The notes beneath the pieces are model-generated. The model was not told the DNA's origin and ran no database searches. It worked only from the letters and a program-made list of their open reading frames with translations. Positions 24,711 to 36,051 of a DNA stretch of 64,000 nt are shown piece by piece. This DNA is from Tetranychus cinnabarinus (taxonomy: Eukaryota; Arthropoda; Arachnida; Trombidiformes; Tetranychidae), in the NCBI GenBank assembly GCA_022266195.1, contig WHVY01000002.1, forward strand, positions 5,099,001 to 5,163,000, in the 5' to 3' direction. The first letter of the stretch is position 1, and every line of letters starts with the position of its first letter. The position numbers and the translations under genes are program-made.

Positions 24711-24734
24711 ACTCGCTAAAACTACAGAGTAATA

Positions 24735-24849
24735 GGAAAGTTTCTAGTGTGAGGGACTTTTTTCCCTTATACGCGCAGAGACATTTTTTGGTTTATTCAG
24801 CGTTCCTTTTCTAGGCAGATAAGACTCCACCCCACACACCAGAAACTTC
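24735..24849. mobile_element. Small inverted-repeat element (MITE-like), copy 2
   Basis: Starts GGAAAGTTTCTAGTGTGAGGG and ends CCCCACACACCAGAAACTTC, so about 18-20 bp of terminal inverted repeat. Same family as 13433-13556. It lies directly beside the broken end of the truncated BTB gene at 23525. Confidence 0.65.
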
Positions 24850-24869
24850 TCGATTAGAGTTGTGCCGAT

Positions 24870-24985
24870 ATGATCGAAGAGATCGATAATCGGAGAGTGA
24901 AATTTGATCGTGATCAATCTTTACGAGATCGATCATATCGATACGTCTTCTGAGCGATATCAGAAGTTTGTTTTGATCAAAACAC
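24870..24985. repeat. Self-complementary GATCGAT-rich stretch
   Basis: CGATATGATCGAAGAGATCGAT at the left is roughly complementary to GAGATCGATCATATCGAT at the right, about 40 bases apart, giving a possible hairpin. It may be the end of a small repeat; no other copy was identified. Confidence 0.4.
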
Positions 24986-25029
24986 TAACATAAAATTTAC
25001 CAGAGCAAGAAAACAAAATAAAGCCGTTA

Positions 25030-25190
25030 ATGTAGAATCCCAATTTGTAGTTAACCGAGATGACAATTTTAACCAATCAGTGAATGACTTTACACCAGTT
25101 AGACTAGACTGAATGGCGCCAGTGAGACTTTTGTCTTACTTTAGAAGTGACACAATGGCAAAACAAAATTTCATATTCTGATTTATTAAA
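25030..25190. repeat. Dispersed repeat A, copy 2
   Basis: Aligns with 838-1000 and 62455-62615 through the blocks CCGAGATGAC, TTAGACTAGACTGAATGGCG and ACTTTTGTCT. It carries a small insertion (GTGA) before the last block. Confidence 0.7.
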
Positions 25191-25773
25191 TGTTTTTTGA
25201 GCCTTATGATATCAACTAAATTCTAGTTGCAATTTACGTTATTTTGTGTTTTATTTCTAGAAAATCTGATACATTCCTCTTACAATTGTGAATATTAAAT
25301 TTGTGAAAAGCTTATCCTGGAAGAATCTTTTGATTTGATTTCCAAACATTCCAATCCAACAAGTAATTCAGTTGTAGTCATAGATAAGTTAACAACGAAG
25401 AGTCAAACTTAGATTAGTTTACATGTTCACCATCTTCAGTGGTGAATTACGCAGGTTTCAATTCAGTTTCATGGTAGGTTTAATAGTGTCCATCGATAAA
25501 AGCGTTGAGGTTAAATTTGAAAGCTTATCAGATTCTTTTGAATAACAGCAGATCTGCTATCACTTGAAAACAAAAATGATATTTGAATCGACAATTGAAT
25601 TTAACTTAAACGAGGACAGTGATTTTAACAAGATGATTTTGTTTTAATTGATCTGATTGTAGTAGTACAAACAAAAAGGTTTGCTCATAAGGAAGTGAAA
25701 AGAAGTTAAAAATTTTCTCTGAACTCTTTGCACTCACACTTTGTCAGTGTATGAAAAATGATGTAATAGATTG
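25191..25773. other. Spacer with exon-2 relic
   Basis: Contains the relic at 25435-25565 and, at about 25590-25690, 3' flank sequence shared with the genes at 11389 and 41393. No intact gene. Confidence 0.6.
25435..25565 (-). pseudogene. Relic of a BTB gene exon 2 end
   Basis: Closely matches 1738-1865, the last codons and 3' end of exon 2 of the gene at 1757, including the TTTAATAGTGTCCATCGATA block. Nothing of the upstream gene remains, so it is a fragment left by duplication and deletion. Confidence 0.75.
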
Positions 25774-27598
25774 TTAATTCATCGAGTTGTCATTATGGGC
25801 CAAGCAAGTCCTCATAGTATCCAACGATATGAAAGTCGAGGTAAAAGTCAACAGCTTATTAGTTGAATTTTGGACATTAGGAAATTTCATCGAGTCCGTC
25901 GTTCCAAATGTTAAGGCAGAAGTTTTAGAAAGAGCATTAGATTGCTTTTGATCATCCACAGATTTGCTTGAACAATTAACGATTCGTCCCATTGAACTCC
26001 ATTGCTGAGTGTTGACGTTGAAACAAAAGGCATCCTTTGTGGACTTGTCAATGAAAAAAACTCTATCATCATTGGCTTTTCTAGAGGTTAACATTAAATC
26101 ATTGAAGCTCAGTCTATTGTTAAATTCAACAAGCCGAATAACTGTTCTCGCATTTGTATTAATGTTCAACTTGATAAAATCGGACTTTGTTAATAAGTAA
26201 ATATTATCGTCTAAAATAGTTGCGCGGAATTTGCTTGATCCATCATAGCTAACATGTTTCGAAATTAGTTGGGCATTTGCTGGCCAGCATTCAGGTAAAC
26301 AACCATTGCAAATCAAAATGAACTTTTCACTTGCTTCGTAAAGTGAAGCTCAATAGATACAGGATTTATCTGCACATTTTTGATCCGGATATTTATTTTT
26401 CCGACTGAAATGTTGAATAAACAAAATGTAGTATATTAGTATAAGCAACTGAATCTCAAATACATGTATGATTCGATAACAATAATAATAAACGTAAATT
26501 TTCCAAGGATGAGATGATTGCATATGACAATCAAATGGTGTAAATAATTTCAAAAATTTAGCAATTTCAAAACAATTACTTACAAGTCCTTCTCTCGGAT
26601 ACAATTGTTGATTTTAATGCAATAGGTTCTGTATTGATGATTAGGAAACAAGCGATATTCATTGTGTTTCCAATCAATTCGAATTACTTCCTTACCAGAA
26701 TCAAAAAGGATATCATAAACATGTTCATCATGAAAAACGTCAATAGCCATACTATAGTTTAATTTGACGACTTTCTCTATCAAGGGATAAAAATCAATAT
26801 CAGATATTATGATTCGCAAACGCGCAACATCCAATTGGTAAATTTCAATGAAATACTCTTGCTTGGTTCGGTTGCAGCAATCACATTTTTTAGAAGAGCA
26901 TGATTCTGAAGAATGAAAATGTGAAGATTTGATCCGCTGCTCCACTTTGGATAAATCTTTATCTTCAAAATGGCACCATCGAACTAATTTTAACAATGGT
27001 GTAAGTTGTGCAGATCTCGAAAAATCGCTCTTGCAATCCACCCATTTGATGATTGCATCATATACTTGGTATTCTGAATGAATAATCAGGTCTAAAGAAC
27101 ACGTATATTTAATTGTTTCAACAGGATAATCCAACCAAACAGATGTGTTTGCTATCTTCAAGAAATAGCGACATATGAAAGTATTGAGATGACTCGAGTT
27201 CATCAATTTAGATACTGGTGTCACTTGAGGTAATATATAACAACGGGAAGATGTTCAATTGAAAAATTTTCATTGAAACAATTAGCACAATCTTGTAGTA
27301 ATTGATCGTTTACCCCGAAATAGTCTAGCATGTTGTACAGATTTATCACAAAATCCATCCTGATGAATATATTTCCAAATCTAATCCAATTGAGAAACGA
27401 TTTTAAAGCCTTTTCATCAAAATCTAGTTCGACTTTGTTTTCCTTCGATTCCTTCAAGTCCAGGCACAACATGTTTGCAAAATAGGGTACTTTGCGAATT
27501 ATTTTTACACTAATTGCATGTTCCGTCGATCGATTAACTATAATAAGTTGGGCATCGCTCTCTAGTGAATCCATATTTGCACACAAAATTAAATTCAA
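25774..27598 (-). pseudogene. BTB gene with 5-bp insertion and nonsense codon
   Basis: Exon 1 is split into 27221-27598 (BTB) and 26584-27224 (BACK onward). Next to the conserved PQV codons the sequence has five extra bases (an ATATA-type insertion near 27226-27235) compared with every paralog, which breaks the frame. Exon 2 (25774-26404) has good splice sites and is otherwise open, but it contains an in-frame TGA about 20 codons from its start (near 26350). Two independent lesions support loss of function. The linker reads CSSKKCDCC. Sister of the genes at 11389 and 41393. Confidence 0.83.
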
Positions 27599-28351
27599 AA
27601 TAAAATATCACTTTTGAAATAAAGCTTAAGATTTTTAAATGATCAACAGATTAATTATGCAATAAAAAAATAAGCATGAAGGGCTCTGAGCTTCTTCTGA
27701 GTGTCTTCACGGGTTAAACAGCAAATAATGTAATCATTCGTCTGAGGAAAAAGATTTTAAATCTGTTTGTATCAGCTCAAGGAGTGATCGGAAAGACTTA
27801 TTCTTTCTGCTTTCTGTTATCTCTCTTTTACTTGTTAGACTTTGACCTTTAATTTTAAACTTTTCATGTGATAAGATAATGAAAATTCTTAACAATTTGA
27901 TTCTCTGGATTGTGTAACAGAATATTTAGTAAAATGATTTATCATCTCAAGATAATTGTTGTCTTAATTAAAAATGGCTGAGATTGTTAAAAATGATAAT
28001 CGACTTTCAAGCTCGTAAAACTATCATTAGTATTACATCTGATGTAGTTATCCTCGAAAAATCTTGTAATTTGATTTCCATTACTAATTGACTTAATAGA
28101 AATGTAATTAACAAGTGTTATTGGTAAGTTAAGGAATGTGAACAAAAGATGGATTGTTAATGATGAAGGGTTAACCATACTCAGGAGAAAGCTAACGTTG
28201 GGAATAGTTTTATCTCATTTTTCACTAGATCTTAGAGATAACTTGAATAAATTTTGGTTGAAATGCACTTTCGCTTTAGCATTGTTTTCCTTGTTGAATC
28301 TTCATCTAATTTAGTCTGTATCAAACTAATTATATCTTTTTCGATGAAAAA
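27599..28351. repeat. Conserved intergenic block, copy near 27780-28310
   Basis: About 500 bp that recurs upstream of other family members: about 43430-44180, 62965-63865, and partly 47085-47480 and 13590-13770. Shared anchors include GACCTTTAATTTTAAA, TTGATTCTCTGGA, AAAAATGGCTGAGAT and GTTAATGATGAAGGGTTAACC. No conserved reading frame was seen. It most likely belongs to the amplified unit rather than being a gene of its own. Confidence 0.65.
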
Positions 28352-28463
28352 TTACAAGAAATAAGAATATGAGCCCAAAATAGTTGCCATGAAGTTGTTG
28401 ATAAAGTTATTGTGATAAATCTTAAAGTTTTCAGTTGTTGGTCTTGACCAACAGTCAGATATA

Positions 28464-29608
28464 CTGGGTGACAAATGGGGTATGACTTTTTTGAGTACAA
28501 GGCTAGTTGCTAAGGAATAAGTGGTGACCTCTTCAACTATATACCATCGGAAACGGAAATAGTTGAAGCTTTGTTTGCACCAAAAAATTTCCGCATATAC
28601 AGTGTGCTCCATAAAATATGGCAGATTCCTTTGTTCAACAAAAAATTGATTTAATCGAATTTTATTATGTTAATGGAAAAAGTAAAGCCGAAGCAATACG
28701 CAAAATGAAGATAAACTTGGTTTAAATCGCGAGACATTACGCCTAATTATGCGTAGATTTTTGAAAATGTTCCCATACAAAATTTCCATCCATCAAAAGT
28801 TGACTGAGGCTGCCATGGCAAAACGCAAGGAATTTTGTGAAAAAGTTTACTCTATGATAGAGAATGAAGAATTGGATGTCGATAAAATAATATTCAGCGA
28901 CGAGGCTCACTTCCATCTCGATGGATATGTGAATAAACAAAATTATCGGTATTGGGGAACACAGCCTCCAGTCTTCATGCAATCGAAATCAGCGCATCCA
29001 CAACGCCTCACAGCATGGGCTGCAATAACAAGGAACAAGTTTTGCATCCATTTCACCAGAGAAAACGTCACGGGAGAAACTTATAACCATTTGCTTAATA
29101 GGGTGTTTTTCCCATGGTGCACACGATCAAGAATTGCAAGAGATAGCTGGTTTATGCAGGATGGCGCCACACCACATCGAACCAGGGAAGTTTTTGAAAC
29201 ACTCCATCGCAAGTTTGGCAATAATGTCATTGGTTTGGGATACCCAAATTTTGTGGTGGTGGGATTGAATGGCCTCCATACAGTCCGGATTTAAATCCTT
29301 GTGATTTTTTCTTATGGGGCTTTTTGAAAGACGGTGTCTATAGAGATTCACCGAAAACCCTAAATGACCTCGAGAAGGCAATCAAAAACAAATTAGCTCA
29401 AGTTGACGATGAGATGCTGAACAATGTTTATTCATCATTTGTTAGGCGACTAGAATATTGTTCAAACTCATCAGGAAATCATTTTGAACATGTTTATACT
29501 TAGCTCTAACTATTCAGCTACAATTTGATGTACAACATGTATGGATTGACCCAAAATTAAAAAAAATAATGATATACTCAAAAAAGTCATACCCCATTTG
29601 TCACCCAG
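28464..29608 (+). mobile_element. Tc1/mariner-superfamily transposon, 1145 bp
   Basis: Perfect terminal inverted repeats of about 34 bp (outer part CTGGGTGACAAATGGGG at the left, its complement at the right end). It is flanked by TA on both sides (28462-28463 and 29609-29610), the standard target duplication of this superfamily. It contains a damaged transposase. The perfect ends suggest fairly recent insertion, or mobilisation by a related intact element. It is inserted in a BTB exon 2 relic. Confidence 0.93.
28619..29503 (+). pseudogene. Broken mariner-type transposase
   Basis: An ATG at 28619 opens about 36 codons of N-terminal helix-turn-helix-like sequence, then stops after a frame change near 28712. 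Relative to related transposases much of the DNA-binding region between there and the PYKIS segment seems deleted. The main frame (28749-29294) carries the first catalytic Asp (IIFSDEAHFHLDGY) and the second (WFMQDGATPHRT). Another frame change near 29240-29265 precedes the third catalytic region (SPDLNPCDFFLWG), and the read ends at 29501-29503. The style is that of DUF4817-associated arthropod mariner relatives. Not functional as it stands. Confidence 0.88.
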
Positions 29609-30031
29609 TACCATCTTGACTGAGAATCAAAATTAACTTCTCATTGGCTCTGAGAAGTGAACTTCCGAAAGTATGCAGTGAATAATAGCTATGTAGCCTT
29701 CGGGCATCCTCATTGTCATGCTTTGAACTAAAATGTTCAAAAAAGAAAGAAATATGCACAATTCAAGACGTTCGAAAATTATGTGCTTTAAAAGTACAGA
29801 GCTAATGTAATAAGCTCATCGTCGAGTCTGCTTTCCTGGTGAAATGATTCGACTGATTTCGATTTCTGACTGGTAATAGAGAAACAGAGAACATTTTATT
29901 ATCAATCAAATGTTTACATGCTTCTTAATGTGAGTTCAAAAGACAACAGGATTGAGTACAATTGAGTGTTTCTAGTTTGAGAATGATTAAAAGATTCTCA
30001 AAAGAACCAAATTATCGAGTTTTATTTACGT

Positions 30032-31810
30032 TCAAGCAAAGTCGATGATGTCAACTGATAAGAAAGCTGAGGTGAAACTTATTAGCTTTGTTTTATTCCG
30101 GTTACCAAAAAAGTTGCAGTACATTATTTGTCCGATTGAGCTCCATTGTCGAGTGTTGACATTGAGAGAATAGAAATTTTTTTCAGATCCATCAAACAAA
30201 ATGACACGATCATCATTAGCTTGCTTTGATGTTAAATGTAATTTTTTCAAGTTCGAATACTTCTTGAATGCCGGAAGTTCAATCACCTTAAACTTGCGAT
30301 TGCGATCAATTTCATCAATGTCAATTTCGATAAATTTAGAATCTGTTAACATGTAAATTTTGTTATCCAAAACAGTTTCCTTGTGAATAGTGTACAAATT
30401 TGTCATAAGATCAAAAATACTAGTTTCTACAGCAGTTGGTTTGGACCGATAATATAAATAATTTTCGTCTTTGTTGATCAAAATAAACTTGTCTTTAGCT
30501 TCTAGAAGTGCATGTTTATATCTATAGTCTTGATTGAATAGCACGTTCACCTTGAAGTTTCCTCCACTGAAATGTAAAAATAAATGTTTTTAGAATTATT
30601 AAAGTTATAATAATAAAGAGAGACGTTAACAAAATTGATACTCTGAATGAGCAACACAGATACGACAGATAAAATAAAATTTGCTGTAATTAAGTGATGT
30701 CGAGTTGATCATTTGAGTATGAAGATTGAGATTAACAATACAATGATTAATTACTTACTTAGTATCTATTGAAATACATTTAAGAAGATTATCAGAATAG
30801 GGCGAGAAATAAAGCCAACGATATTTATTATGCCTCCAATCAATTCGAATAATTTTCTGTTCAGTATACTCATATAACGCATATTGTACCAAAAATATTA
30901 TTATTATATCAGAAATATGTTCATCATGCATAATGTGTTCTGGCAGCGATTGGTCCAATTTGAGTATTCGATTAAACAATGGCTGTAAATCATTCGCAAG
31001 TACTGTGATACGAATATCATTAGATCTATGCCAATATTCTTCAATCATAACAAAATATTCTTGTTGAGTCCGATTTGAATTACAATGACAATCAACTTTG
31101 TCATCTGAACAAAACTTTGGATTAAATTCCAAAGATTTGACCAATTCATTTTCCATTGATTTAGATAAATCTTCATCCTTTAAATGGCACCATCTGACCA
31201 ACTTTAACAATACTTCGACAAATTTCTTTCTAGAATCACACTCGAACGTGACCCATCTCATGATTGCTTCAAAGACTTGCATTTCTGAATGAACCATTAA
31301 GTCAAGCTTGCAAATGTACTCAATTGTTTCAAGAGGATAATTTAACCATACATTTGCGTTTGCTATCTTGGTGAAATAGCGACAGATGAAAGCATTGAGA
31401 GATCCTGAATTGATCAATTTAGATGTTGATGTCACTTTAGGTATAATAATGGGAAGATGAGCAATAGTAAACTTATTGTGAAAGTATTTAACACATACAG
31501 CTATGCAAGAATCTGGCATTCCAAAATAATCGAGAATGTCGCAAAGCGCTATCACATAATCCATTTTGATGGAAATTTTACCAATTTTTATCCAAGCAAA
31601 AACCGCTTCTATAGCCTTTTCATCAAAATCCAGTTCAACTTTGTTTTCTTTTGATTCCTTTGTATCATGGCTCAACATCCTTTTAAAATAAGGTATTTTA
31701 CGAAGTAATTTTTTACTAATACGATATTCCACTGATCTATTCACAATTGTCAGTTGGTCTTCAATTTTCAATGCATCCATAGTTGAGCACAAATAGAGAT
31801 TCAAAAACAA
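30032..31810 (-). CDS. BTB-BACK-Kelch-like protein, two exons, intact
   Basis: Exon 1 is 30759-31810 (AA|GTAAGT) and exon 2 is 30032-30566 (CATTTCAG|T), phase 2, 528 residues. The family start (MDALKIEDQ) is codon 11, so the first ten codons are doubtful. BTB keeps a phi-x-E (TKE), the linker is CSDDKVDCHC, and an extra short insertion (IIIIFLVQYALYEYTEQ) interrupts the usual IFFDSGRK strand. Exon 2 is like the gene at 15297 (IDEIDRN; LFDGSEKNFY). It is the paired duplicate of that gene. Confidence 0.87.
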
Positions 31811-32697
31811 AAAACCTATGATATGAATAGTTTGAAGTATCTTACAACTTGAAATTAAAGTTAACAGTTAAGCTTCATTGAGTCAGTTATGCAAACTATC
31901 CTGTCTGAAAGACACCAACAATACATAAGATAATAATTTAAATTCAAACTAATCTAATGTACATACCGAAACCAGTGAAAATCAAGCCAGCCAGATATCA
32001 GCAATATTGGCTGAAGCCAGTAGATAAGTTGGCTGAAGTGGCTTAAAGTTAGCTAGCTAGCGAGTCGACTTCGCTCCAAGCTAACTAAGCTAGTAGCAGC
32101 TAGCTTTCAGTCAGTTGCAAGTCAATTTTAACAGTTTTCAGCCAGTACAGCATTACCAGACTGGCTTCGGTATCTTATCTAATGTAAAGTGGTTGAACAA
32201 GCCTATTCGTAGTGTGACAATCAGTGAACGCGCACTCTCAATTCAGTTTTAATATTATATTTTCCCATTTCTCTAATTTTTTAATTATTGACCGTTGCAC
32301 CATTGAAATGAATGTATTGAGACCTCTTATAAATTAAAATGTAATTTTGAATTCAAATGAATTTTCCCAAACTTTTGCACTAAAGGAGGATGTCAAAAAC
32401 CATAATTAATAACTTTATACATTGTGTATGAATATCTTGCATTTTTGCGTTTAGCTTTATTGAACAAAACTTGAGACTACGAAGAGCTTATGAAAGTCTT
32501 ATGTTCAACTTGCGTTAAGGCCTGCAGAAATTTACTTTTCTTGTCTATTGATCATCTCGATCTTTAATGAATTATGAATCGTTTTTATTTAAATTAAAAG
32601 ATGCATTTAATGGAGAAAAAAATTTAAATAACTGTATATGTAATATTAAATGAGTTCAGTGCTTCCATGATCAAGTCACTTAAAAGACACCTTGATC
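31811..32697. other. Intergenic spacer with an inserted repeat element
   Basis: No gene. The spacer aligns at both ends with 17034-17330 (for example GAACGCGC..CTCAATTCAG), but is interrupted by the element at 31961-32175. That element is absent from the paralogous spacer. Confidence 0.6.
31961..32175. mobile_element. Non-autonomous inverted-repeat element, Mutator-like
   Basis: Ends are ATACCGAAACCAGT at the left and ACTGGCTTCGGTAT at the right, a 14-bp terminal inverted repeat with one mismatch. The sequence ATCTAATGTA stands on both sides, consistent with a 9-11 bp target duplication of the Mutator type. The interior (about 200 bp) is full of GGCTGAAG, AGCTAGC and CAGCCAG motifs and is self-complementary. 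It is missing at the equivalent place in the paralogous spacer. Confidence 0.68.
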
Positions 32698-34405
32698 TTA
32701 ATGAGGCGTACAAAGTCTTATAGTGTCCCTCGATAGAAATCCTGAGGTGAAAGTGAACAGTTCACAAAATTCCTTTTCTCCAGCATTAGAATCACTGCTA
32801 GGATAAATTATATGATTAATCGAACTCCATTCTTTAGTTTTGACATTGAAACAGCGAGCATCTCTTGCATACTTATCAATTAAAATAACCTTATCACCAT
32901 TAGATTGTTTTGAGGTAAGAATGAAATAGTTAGAGATTTTTCTGTATCTATCTATTGATTTATCGATATGTGTATCAAAAGTCACACAATTTTGGAAATA
33001 GATGTCAGACTGAATAAATTCAAGTTTTTTATTCAACAGGTAAATATTATTACCCAGAACGGTTGCGAGGGAAACTTGATGACATTCATCGGAAAAAATC
33101 TTAGTATCCTCGGCAGTGTGTTTGGGCCAATACCGCACCGATTGGGAACTTGATTTAATCAAAATACATCTTTCATTGGCTTCAAGGAATCCATCCCAAC
33201 AGCAATAATCTTCGATTTTATGCCTAATTGGAAAAAAATTTGAAATTATTAATATTGAATAAAGAGCGGCAAATTTTGATTGATTTCATGTCTTTTAATG
33301 AATAAAAAAATAATCCGTTTTATTTTGAAATAAACGGGCTGATTATGTGTTACTTTAAACAGGTGCCTCCAGGAAATCATATAAATATTAAATAAGAATA
33401 AATTACCCACCCGTCCTTTCCATAAATACTCTTGAGAGTGTTTTCAGCATAAGAATCTCGAGACTGATAAAGGTATTTGCATTTATTCCGATTCCAATCA
33501 ACTCGAATAATCTCTCCAAACCCGAAAAATATATCAGAAATAAGTTCATCATGCAAAATATGTGAAGGCAATGATGAGTCAGGTTCCATTATGCGAATGA
33601 ACAATGGCAGAAGATTATTGTCCAGTACTTTTATTCGCAAAAGTGAATCAGGCAATTTCTCAATCATGATGAAATAATTTTGATCAGTTCGGTTGCGGCC
33701 ACAATCACAATTGAGCTTTCTTGAGGAGCAAATTATTGGTTTGAAGCCTGAAGCCTTAAAAAATTCATTTTCCTCAATTATAGCCAAATCCTTAGCTTCC
33801 AAATAGCACCATCGGACATGATTTAACAATCCGTCAAGGTAACACTTTCTAGACTCAGGATTGTGATTCACCCATCTAAGAATTGCCTCAAAAACTTGGA
33901 TTTCTGAATGTATCATCACTTCCAAATTACATATGTATTTGATTATTTCAACGGGATAATCCAACCAAACAGTTGTGTTTGTTATTTTTGAGAAATGATG
34001 ACATAAGAAGGCATTTAAAGCACCAGAATTGATCAATTTAGATGTTGAAGTCACTTGAGGTAAAACAATTGGAAGATGTTCAGTTTTAAAATTATTATGA
34101 AAATAAGTTTCACAGTAAAGTTCAAATTTGTTTAGATATAAAATACCAAAATGTTTAAGAATACCCAACATATTTATCACGTTTTTCATCTCGACGAAGA
34201 TATAACCGAGTTCAATCCAATCCAGAAATGATTCTAGAGTTTGTTCATCAAAATCCAGTTCAACTTTGTTTTCTTTTGATCTCTTTGAACCATAGCGTAA
34301 CATCTTTTTAAAATAAGGTATTTTAAGAATCAGCTTTTTACTGATTCGATGTTCCTTTGATCGATTCACTATTGTTATTTGGTCATCAGTTGCTGTTGGA
34401 TTCAT
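32698..34405 (-). CDS. BTB-BACK-Kelch-like protein, phi-x-E lost
   Basis: Exon 1 is 33411-34405 (GG|GTGGGT) and exon 2 is 32698-33223 (AATTAG|G), phase 2, 506 residues. The frame runs on into the intron for about 10 codons, as in its sister at 18023. The BTB segment reads YGSKRSKENKV, so the Glu of phi-x-E is missing here too. The linker is CSSRKLNCDC. The loop before the CETYF segment is a few residues longer than usual. Exon 2 has VRYWPKHTAEDT and DARCFNVKTKEWSSI. Confidence 0.86.
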
Positions 34406-36051
34406 ACTTGATACACAATCCTTAATTGAGATAATTTTTCAGTGACACAATACAATGAAAATGCAGCACAATCTGATTTGAAAGATTTGGGGCAAATGTG
34501 GCTCTTAATAAGCTCAGTTAGCTTTGAGGATAAAAAGAAATTATAAAAAAGTTAAAAGTAACAAATTTTCACAGAGGATTTGAATAGAGTAGGTTATAAA
34601 ATCTTTATAAAATCTTTAGATGATAGAATCTGTGAAAGATTTGCACATTTAACCTGTATGGGGTAGTTGACAATACTAACAATTGCAAATGTTTAAGAAC
34701 TGAGTCGGAGCCGAGAGGGGAACTGTAAATTATTCGATCCAAGTAGTTTCGTCTGATGATCATTAATCGATCAAAGTAATATCTTCTGGTCAAGTTTTAC
34801 TCTTCTGATGAAAATTTATTTTAAATGCGTAAACTCTTTAATCAGGTTGACAAAAAATACATTTGAACACTTTTGACACCATGGCATCATTCAGCCTAGT
34901 CTTTATTTATCCAAAGGGTTTTTAATCATATTAAGCGACTTCAAATCTTATTTCTTTAGTACAAGTTAATCACACTTTTCTGATTTAGCAAGTGTACCAA
35001 TTTACAGGGTGTAACTAAAGTTCGTGCAGTAAAGGGGCGTTTAAGAGATGAAATCAGTTTCTCAATCGAGAAATCAAAACAAATTAAAATTGGTTTCTAC
35101 GCAATGGGAATTATTTTTTTCCTCTTACACGAACTTGCTCGAGCTCAAAAAATGTCATGAATCAAGATATCAAGGTCATTCCTTTGAAATGCAAAGTACA
35201 TCGAGAAATGGAATCATGGCCTAAAAGATGTAAAAGAAAAGAATGGTTTTTAATGCTATTGGATATCGCATTGAAAATTAATAACCAGTCAAACCCCTTT
35301 GTCAGACCTCAATGTATTCAAATGACTTTTTTTGTTATCCTTTCTAACTTTAAGTCACTAGTTGTTTCCTTGCTCAAATAACACTAAAGATTACAGTTAA
35401 AGCAATTTTTCTCAGTCGGCATCTATTGACAAATAACTTAACAGTTATTTGGACAAAGTCCACAGTCAAAAATCACTGATTGGTTGAAAATTGAAACTTA
35501 GATCGCTAATTTATTAGCTTACACAAAAAGAATCGTGCAACATAATTCTCGTTATATTTTGGCATGTAAGTGATAGCTTATTTATTCTGCTGACAAGTAA
35601 TAAAATGCGAACAAAAAGGCAGATCCTGAATTTTCAACTACTGGTGGTAAACAATTAAGATCATACGATGGGACTGGTTATTAAAAATTTTCACAAGACT
35701 TAAAAATGGCCAGAATATTTTTCTGAGAAAACGAACTCAAAATCAAATAAAATTATTGAAAACAATGTAACCACAAAGACTAGAGTGGGACACGAATGAA
35801 CGATGGAACACGCCATCATTTGGACAATATTATAATGTTCGAATAAGCAACTTTATAAGTAATTATCCATTTTATTAATATACCATATATTTTTAAATAG
35901 TTTGAATACAAGAGAAAAGGTAAATTCAAATGGTTTTTTGTTGAATTATAGTAATTAAAGTAAGCCACTTTAAAGTAGTTTACAGCTTTAAAGAAATGAC
36001 TTATTATTTGAGTAAATTCAGAGCTCAAGTAAGTTCATGAAGGATGGAAGT
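34406..36051. other. Long intergenic spacer
   Basis: About 1.6 kb. The first 430 bp align with 19729-20220 and the last 280 bp with 23210-23520, so the ends belong to duplicated units. The middle (34860-35760) has no counterpart. It holds a possible transposon end near 35003 (CAGGGTGTAACTAAAGTTCG), with a weak inverted match near 35125-35145. The plus-strand frame at 35157-35381 has no recognisable domain. Confidence 0.55.

Larger units (their letters stand above)
28352..29738 (-). pseudogene. BTB exon 2 relic split by a DNA transposon
   Basis: The exon 2 start lies at about 29612-29735 (acceptor TTTTAG|TTCAAAG, then an open SSLLRANEKLILIL-type stretch). It continues, across the inserted element, at 28352-28462 (DCWSRPTTENFKIYHNNF). 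The rest of exon 2 and all of exon 1 are missing. Confidence 0.8.

Noticed and set aside
31985..32150. Possible CRISPR-like or tandem-repeat array in the GGCTGAAG/AGCTAGC region
   Set aside because: No regular spacing or spacers, and the host is clearly eukaryotic; the inverted-repeat element explains it better.
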